From NCBI GenBank assembly GCA_017615055.1, contig JAGAAW010000103.1, positions 1 through 41,923 of the forward strand: a stretch of 41,923 bases of DNA. Direction: 5' to 3'. A program made the position numbers and the translations under genes. Below are positions 38,574-41,923 of the stretch, piece after piece. The stretch's first letter is position 1. Every line of letters starts with the position of its first letter. The notes under the pieces were generated by a model. The model was not told the origin of the DNA and made no database searches. It saw only the letters and a program-made list of their open reading frames with translations. This DNA is from Fibrobacter sp. Its GTDB lineage: Bacteria > Fibrobacterota > Fibrobacteria > Fibrobacterales > Fibrobacteraceae.

Positions 38574-40100
38574 ATGTTCCGCAGAATCCGTTCTTACTGT
38601 TTGTTTGGTATCAAGGCCGTCCCTGTGAGTGTAGAGGTTGATGCCTCGCAGGGCTTGCCTGGGTTTACTCTGGTCGGCCTCCCGGACAATGCGGTGAGGG
38701 AATCCCGCGAGCGTGTCGTTTCGGCGATTCGCTCCATCGGGAAAGTGGTGACGGGTTTCCGTACTACGGTAAACCTGTCGCCTGCGGACCTGCGGAAGGA
38801 GGGGAGTGCACTAGACCTTCCGCTGGCTATCGGGATGCTCGTTTCTACCGGCGAGATAAATGTCGAGAAGGTAGAACGCTACGTCTTTGTTGGTGAACTT
38901 TCGCTGGATGGATTGTTGAAGCCAGTGAGAGGGGTTCTGTCCATAGCGATGAGTTTGCCGCGGGATGGGGAGAACATCCTGGTGATTCCCCGGGCGAATG
39001 CTTCCGAGGCTTCGCTGGTGGAAGGTCTTTGTTACGTTTGTGCGGATTCCCTAAGGGAATGCGTTGAATACTTGGAGGGGGGCGGGTCGAATGTTCCTTT
39101 AATCGCGTCCGGTATTAAATCGAAAGACCGGCCCCCCTCCCTTGAGGTTCCCGACTTTAGGAACGTCGTCGGCATGGAGGGCGTGAAGCGTGCCCTTGAG
39201 GTGGCGGCGTCGGGGGCTCATAACTTTTTGCTCGTGGGTTCCCCGGGCGCCGGCAAGACGCTGTGTGCACGTTGCCTGCCGGGAATACTGCCTGACATGA
39301 CGGACGAGGAAATCCTCGAGACGACTCGCATACATTCGTGCGCTCGCCGCTCGGGCGATTCCGCGGAATTTAGACCGGTGGTAATTCGCCCGTTCCGCAC
39401 GCCCCACCACAGCGCCTCGATGGTGTCGCTGGTGGGCGGCGGTGCCCGGCTTGCGCCGGGCGAGGCGAGCCTCGCGCACAATGGTGTGCTATTTCTGGAT
39501 GAACTCCCGGAGTTTAACCGCTGCGTGCTGGAGGCGTTGCGCGAACCGATGGAGGACGGTTTTATTTCGGTAAGCCGTGCGAGCGGGACTGTAGTCTGGC
39601 CTGCACGCTTCATGATGGGGGCGGCGATGAACCCGTGCCCCTGCGGGTTCGCGATGGACCCGAAGCGCGTGTGTACGTGCCTGCCCGATGCGCGCAAGCG
39701 ATACCGCGAAAAGATTTCGGGTCCGCTGCTGGACCGCATCGACATCCAGGTGAGCGTGCCGCCCATGGAGGCGAACGCCCTTGTGGATAGGCGCGAACGC
39801 GAGTGCTCCGCCGATATCCGCAAGCGGGTGTGTGCGGCACGCGCCATCCAGCGCCGGAGGTTTAAGGACCTGCCGTTCAAGTCCAATGCGGAGATGTCGT
39901 CGGAGTGCGCGAAGAGGTTTGCATGCATGTCGCCGGAGGTGGAACGCTTTGCTGTCTCTGCCGCCGACAGGATGAACCTGAGCGCCCGCGGGTTCTACCG
40001 CATGCTGAAGGTGTCGCGCACCATCGCGGATATGCGCGAAGCCCCGTGTGTCGAAATCGTTGATATCTCGGAAGCCCTGCGCTACAGGACCATAAACTGA
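38574..40100 (+). CDS. comM: ComM/YifB-family Mg-chelatase-like ATPase
   Basis: A 508-aa AAA+ protein. ATG 38574 is preferred to GTG 38568 because AGGTG at 38566-38570 precedes it. The N-terminal Lon-protease-like fold domain (about residues 1-165, with LPGFTLVGLPDNAVRESRERV) is followed by a Mg-chelatase-type ATPase: Walker A GSPGAGKT (about 224-231), Walker B LFLDELPEF, the NPCPCGF motif and the C-terminal RGFYRMLKVSRTIAD module. ComM is a hexameric branch-migration helicase needed for integrating transformed DNA; YifB homologues are also widespread in species not known to be competent. A small insertion (ECVEYLEGGGSNVPL to SKDRPPS) lies between domains. Confidence 0.93.
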   Translation: MFRRIRSYCLFGIKAVPVSVEVDASQGLPGFTLVGLPDNAVRESRERVVSAIRSIGKVVTGFRTTVNLSPADLRKEGSALDLPLAIGMLVSTGEINVEKVERYVFVGELSLDGLLKPVRGVLSIAMSLPRDGENILVIPRANASEASLVEGLCYVCADSLRECVEYLEGGGSNVPLIASGIKSKDRPPSLEVPDFRNVVGMEGVKRALEVAASGAHNFLLVGSPGAGKTLCARCLPGILPDMTDEEILETTRIHSCARRSGDSAEFRPVVIRPFRTPHHSASMVSLVGGGARLAPGEASLAHNGVLFLDELPEFNRCVLEALREPMEDGFISVSRASGTVVWPARFMMGAAMNPCPCGFAMDPKRVCTCLPDARKRYREKISGPLLDRIDIQVSVPPMEANALVDRRERECSADIRKRVCAARAIQRRRFKDLPFKSNAEMSSECAKRFACMSPEVERFAVSAADRMNLSARGFYRMLKVSRTIADMREAPCVEIVDISEALRYRTIN

Positions 40101-40104
40101 AAGA

Positions 40105-40121
40105 CCTGCGCTAGGCGCAGG
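40105..40121. terminator. Hairpin between convergent comM and folB
   Basis: CCTGCGC (40105-40111), loop TAG and GCGCAGG (40115-40121). On the plus strand a T-run begins about 13 nt later, too far for a classic terminator; on the minus strand TCTTT follows directly. It probably serves the folB transcript, perhaps both. Confidence 0.5.
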
Positions 40122-40155
40122 CCAAATGCAGAAAATTTTTTGAGGGCGGTTTGCC

Positions 40156-40521
40156 TTACCGGCGCACGCGGATGCTGGAGGCGGCACCTGCGCAGTTGGG
40201 GATGGCGTTCGGCTTGCTCACGCTTACCTCGGCGGCCAGCGCCTTGGGGTAGTTGCCGAGGATATACTTCGCCGTTTCCAGCACGAGCGTCTCTTCGAGC
40301 TGGAACTTCGCCCCCCGGATGAATCCCTTGAGGTTTTCAGCCAGCTGGGCATAGTCTATGGAATGGATCAGGTCGTCATTGCGGGCGGCCTGCGTAAAGT
40401 CAAGCCAAATGGAAACGTTCAATACAACCGGCTGCTCCTTTTCTCTTTCGAAAGGGAGCGTTCCGATTATGCAATCGAACGTCAGGTCTTTTAGTGAAAT
40501 CTTTCCAGATTCAACTACCAT
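40156..40521 (-). CDS. folB: Dihydroneopterin aldolase
   Basis: Folate-pathway enzyme, 121 aa, that cleaves dihydroneopterin to 6-hydroxymethyl-dihydropterin and glycolaldehyde. The tunnelling-fold signature is visible: CIIGTLPFEREKEQPVVLNVSIWLDF near the N-terminus, DDLIHSIDYAQLAENLKGFI, then FQLEETLVLETAKYIL with the conserved Glu that binds the pterin, and a C-terminal VSVSKPNAIPN strand. The length is normal. Its start overlaps the end of the upstream acidic envelope gene by 7 nt, so the two are translationally coupled even though their functions seem unrelated. Confidence 0.94.
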   Translation of the reverse strand: MVVESGKISLKDLTFDCIIGTLPFEREKEQPVVLNVSIWLDFTQAARNDDLIHSIDYAQLAENLKGFIRGAKFQLEETLVLETAKYILGNYPKALAAEVSVSKPNAIPNCAGAASSIRVRR

Positions 40522-41579
40522 ACGAAGAGCACGATGGCTGCCGTCAGGGAGACCGCCGTCACGCCGAACCAGAGGTTACGGGCGAACGTGTAGGAATCCT
40601 GAGTCTTCTTGTTGGTGTTCATACGAGCTTCGAGGTTGGCGAGGCTGTACGGTTCCGGAGTCGTAAAGTCCAAATCCTGATACTGTTTCAGGGCCACCTC
40701 GCATGCCGCAGGTTCCTTGTCGCCTTCACAGGCCTTGGTTATCGCGTTCATGATGTTGGTGTGGAGCCCGTCAAGGTCGTCGTAGGCGTCCTTGGCCTTG
40801 TTAGCTTCCATCTGCTGCATAACACCGATAACGGCGCCGGTAACGGCGAGGGCGGTAAGGCCAACTGCAGTCCAGAAGCGGACTTCGTCAGCAATACCGA
40901 AACGGTCGGTTGCGTTTTCAGAAGCATCGCTTATCGCGTAGTCGCGAGCATCGGCACGGGAATTGGATTCATCGAGGTCACCCTTGACGTCAATGTCGTC
41001 ATCTTCTTCTTCATCCTCGCAGTCCGGATCGTACTCGTCGCATTCCTCTTCTTCGCTGGAGGCTACGGCGGGCTTCGGGGATTCCTCTTCTTCTTCGCTA
41101 GAAGATGCTGCTGCGGATTCGTCGCCTTTCAGCTGGACCATGCTGCCATCGAGGAACGCTACAGCGGTCGAATAGCCCGGAATGTAGACGGCCTTGCCGT
41201 CGAAGTAAATCTTTTCGATATCGTCTTCGAAAGCCATGCCGCGGCGGGCGTAGATCCTTGTGGTAACGAGCCTGGAGTAGTCAACACCTTCGGCAGTCAG
41301 GGGAACGAGGGACGACAGGTCGCCCTTGCCGCCCTGGTAGAGCTGGTAGGCTGTGGGGGACTCGCCGAACGGGTCGGTAAACTTCTGACGCACGACCAGA
41401 CGGCCTTCCTGGAGAGAACTGACCTCGTCTGCCGGAGCGGTCTTGAGCTGGCCACCAAATTCCGCGGTGATGTATTCGTCGGGGCTGCCGGCGTCGGTCG
41501 CGGTAAATTCTTCAATATCGTAAGAGCCGGCGAAAGCCGTTGCGATGGAAAGGCAGAGTGCCACAAAGAAACGCTTCAT
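40515..41579 (-). CDS. Exported protein with acidic tract and two C-terminal membrane segments
   Basis: A 354-aa protein of unknown function. ATG 41579 follows GGAG by 6 nt and gives a clean signal peptide, MKRFFVALCLSIATAFAG. Residues about 25-150 form a soluble domain with strand-like pieces (LVVRQKFTDPFG, VYIPGYSTAVAFLDGSMVQL). A very acidic, Ser/Glu-rich stretch at about 155-205, with runs of four to five Glu, follows. Two hydrophobic segments lie near 235-256 and 332-354 around a Lys/Asp-rich loop with a Cys pair (CEGDKEPAACE). The promoter has TATATT at 41613-41618 on the minus strand with a leader of about 27 nt. folB overlaps its end. Confidence 0.72.
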   Translation of the reverse strand: MKRFFVALCLSIATAFAGSYDIEEFTATDAGSPDEYITAEFGGQLKTAPADEVSSLQEGRLVVRQKFTDPFGESPTAYQLYQGGKGDLSSLVPLTAEGVDYSRLVTTRIYARRGMAFEDDIEKIYFDGKAVYIPGYSTAVAFLDGSMVQLKGDESAAASSSEEEEESPKPAVASSEEEECDEYDPDCEDEEEDDDIDVKGDLDESNSRADARDYAISDASENATDRFGIADEVRFWTAVGLTALAVTGAVIGVMQQMEANKAKDAYDDLDGLHTNIMNAITKACEGDKEPAACEVALKQYQDLDFTTPEPYSLANLEARMNTNKKTQDSYTFARNLWFGVTAVSLTAAIVLFVW

Positions 41580-41591
41580 TTTGTACTCCAA

Positions 41592-41787
41592 TACGGATTT
41601 ACTTTTTTACGAAATATATAAAAAAAACACCTAATGTTAAAAAAATTACGTTTTTTTAAGCCTTTTAACCCCTTTTTATGATGTAGAACAATCTTTATTG
41701 CCATTAATATGGTAGAAATATGGTAATTTCGAACGAAAAATTCTAATTTTTAGCCCGTAAATTTTAACCCTAAAAGAGGAAACCATA
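41592..41787. promoter_or_regulatory. Divergent promoter region before pgk
   Basis: Minus strand: TATATT at 41613-41618 for the acidic envelope protein. Plus strand: the region before pgk is A/T-rich and contains a tandem AATATGGTA pair (AATATGGTAG then AAATATGGTA, about 41706-41725), and an AGAGGAA ribosome binding site 9-10 nt before the ATG. No convincing -35/-10 pair for pgk could be fixed. Confidence 0.45.
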
Positions 41788-41923
41788 ATGGCAAAGCTCT
41801 CTATCGAAGATCTCGAACTCGCCGGCAAGCGCGTGTTCATCCGTGTCGACTTCAACGTTCCGCAGGACAAGGTGACTGGCGAAATCACCAACACCAAGCG
41901 TATCGAAGCCGCTCTCCCGACCA
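41788..41923 (+). CDS. pgk: Phosphoglycerate kinase (3' partial)
   Basis: The first 45 codons of a phosphoglycerate kinase, cut by the window end. The visible N-terminus, [19 protein letters not shown] then VDFNVPQDK and the start of the [12 protein letters not shown] segment, is the family signature: RVDFNVP binds 3-phosphoglycerate, and R-I-x-A-x-L-P-T follows. It catalyses ATP formation from 1,3-bisphosphoglycerate in glycolysis. The ATG follows GAGGAA with an A-rich spacer. Confidence 0.96.
   Translation, partial: MAKLSIEDLELAGKRVFIRVDFNVPQDKVTGEITNTKRIEAALPT

Noticed and set aside
40494..41621. Plus-strand frame (375 codons) opposite the acidic envelope protein
   Set aside because: The minus-strand gene has a signal peptide, GGAG and a TATATT promoter; the plus frame is phenylalanine/valine-rich shadow.

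Overview
The window looks like chromosomal DNA of a Fibrobacter-type bacterium (phylum Fibrobacterota). This is inferred from a Gram-negative gene set with many unfamiliar outer-membrane barrels and lipoproteins, the codon style, T/A-rich -10 elements close to start codons, and dispersed repeats of the kind that encode an HSERSEESR peptide. No rRNA, tRNA, CRISPR array or insertion sequence was recognised.

Layout. (1) 1-7.2 kb is a defence-type island: a type I restriction-modification operon in the order hsdM (5' cut by the window), hsdS, hsdR, then a strong terminator, an AlbA_2/GHKL ATP-binding regulator, a decayed dinD-like gene and the tail of a second AlbA_2-type regulator. (2) 7.3-16.7 kb holds purT, a lipoprotein, an outer-membrane barrel, a XerC/D recombinase on the minus strand, a PorV/PorQ-like barrel, then a co-directional run of a STAS-domain membrane protein, a degenerate LytM-like protein, a lipoprotein and a Nudix hydrolase. 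(3) 16.7-25.6 kb holds a small membrane protein and lrgAB (minus), then fmt-rsmB and two barrel genes (plus), mutY (minus) and ettA (plus). (4) 25.6-29.0 kb is more A/T-rich: a membrane protein, a BrnTA-like toxin-antitoxin pair with a clear promoter and operator, a FloA-like protein cut short after its N-terminal part with a 36-codon ORF behind it, an ABC-2 permease without an ATPase and an RBBP9-type hydrolase. (5) 29.1-33.7 kb is a tightly packed secretin/GspC-like/pseudopilin operon with no ATPase or platform gene beside it. (6) 33.7-38.0 kb holds a family 2 glycosyltransferase, a TusA-like protein, a degenerate SGNH-like protein, a zinc-ribbon protein, rluE and a CBM9-like protein. (7) 38.0-41.9 kb holds spoVG behind a textbook sigma-54 promoter, comM, folB with an overlapping acidic envelope protein, and the start of pgk.

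Three signals stand out. First, at least six genes (fmt, the STAS gene, mutY, xerC/D, the 70-aa membrane protein and the CBM9-like gene), and probably the toxin, have a TATATT-like -10 element ending only 4-7 nt before the start codon, which predicts leaderless mRNAs. Second, spoVG has GG-N10-GC sigma-54 elements with a 23-nt near-palindrome about 80-100 nt upstream of the predicted start of transcription, where an enhancer-binding protein would sit. Third, several genes look like repurposed or cut-down family members: a LytM without zinc ligands, an SGNH protein without its serine, a FloA without most of its SPFH and coiled-coil parts, and a 69-residue pseudopilin. All functional calls come from reading the sequence by eye; no searches were run.
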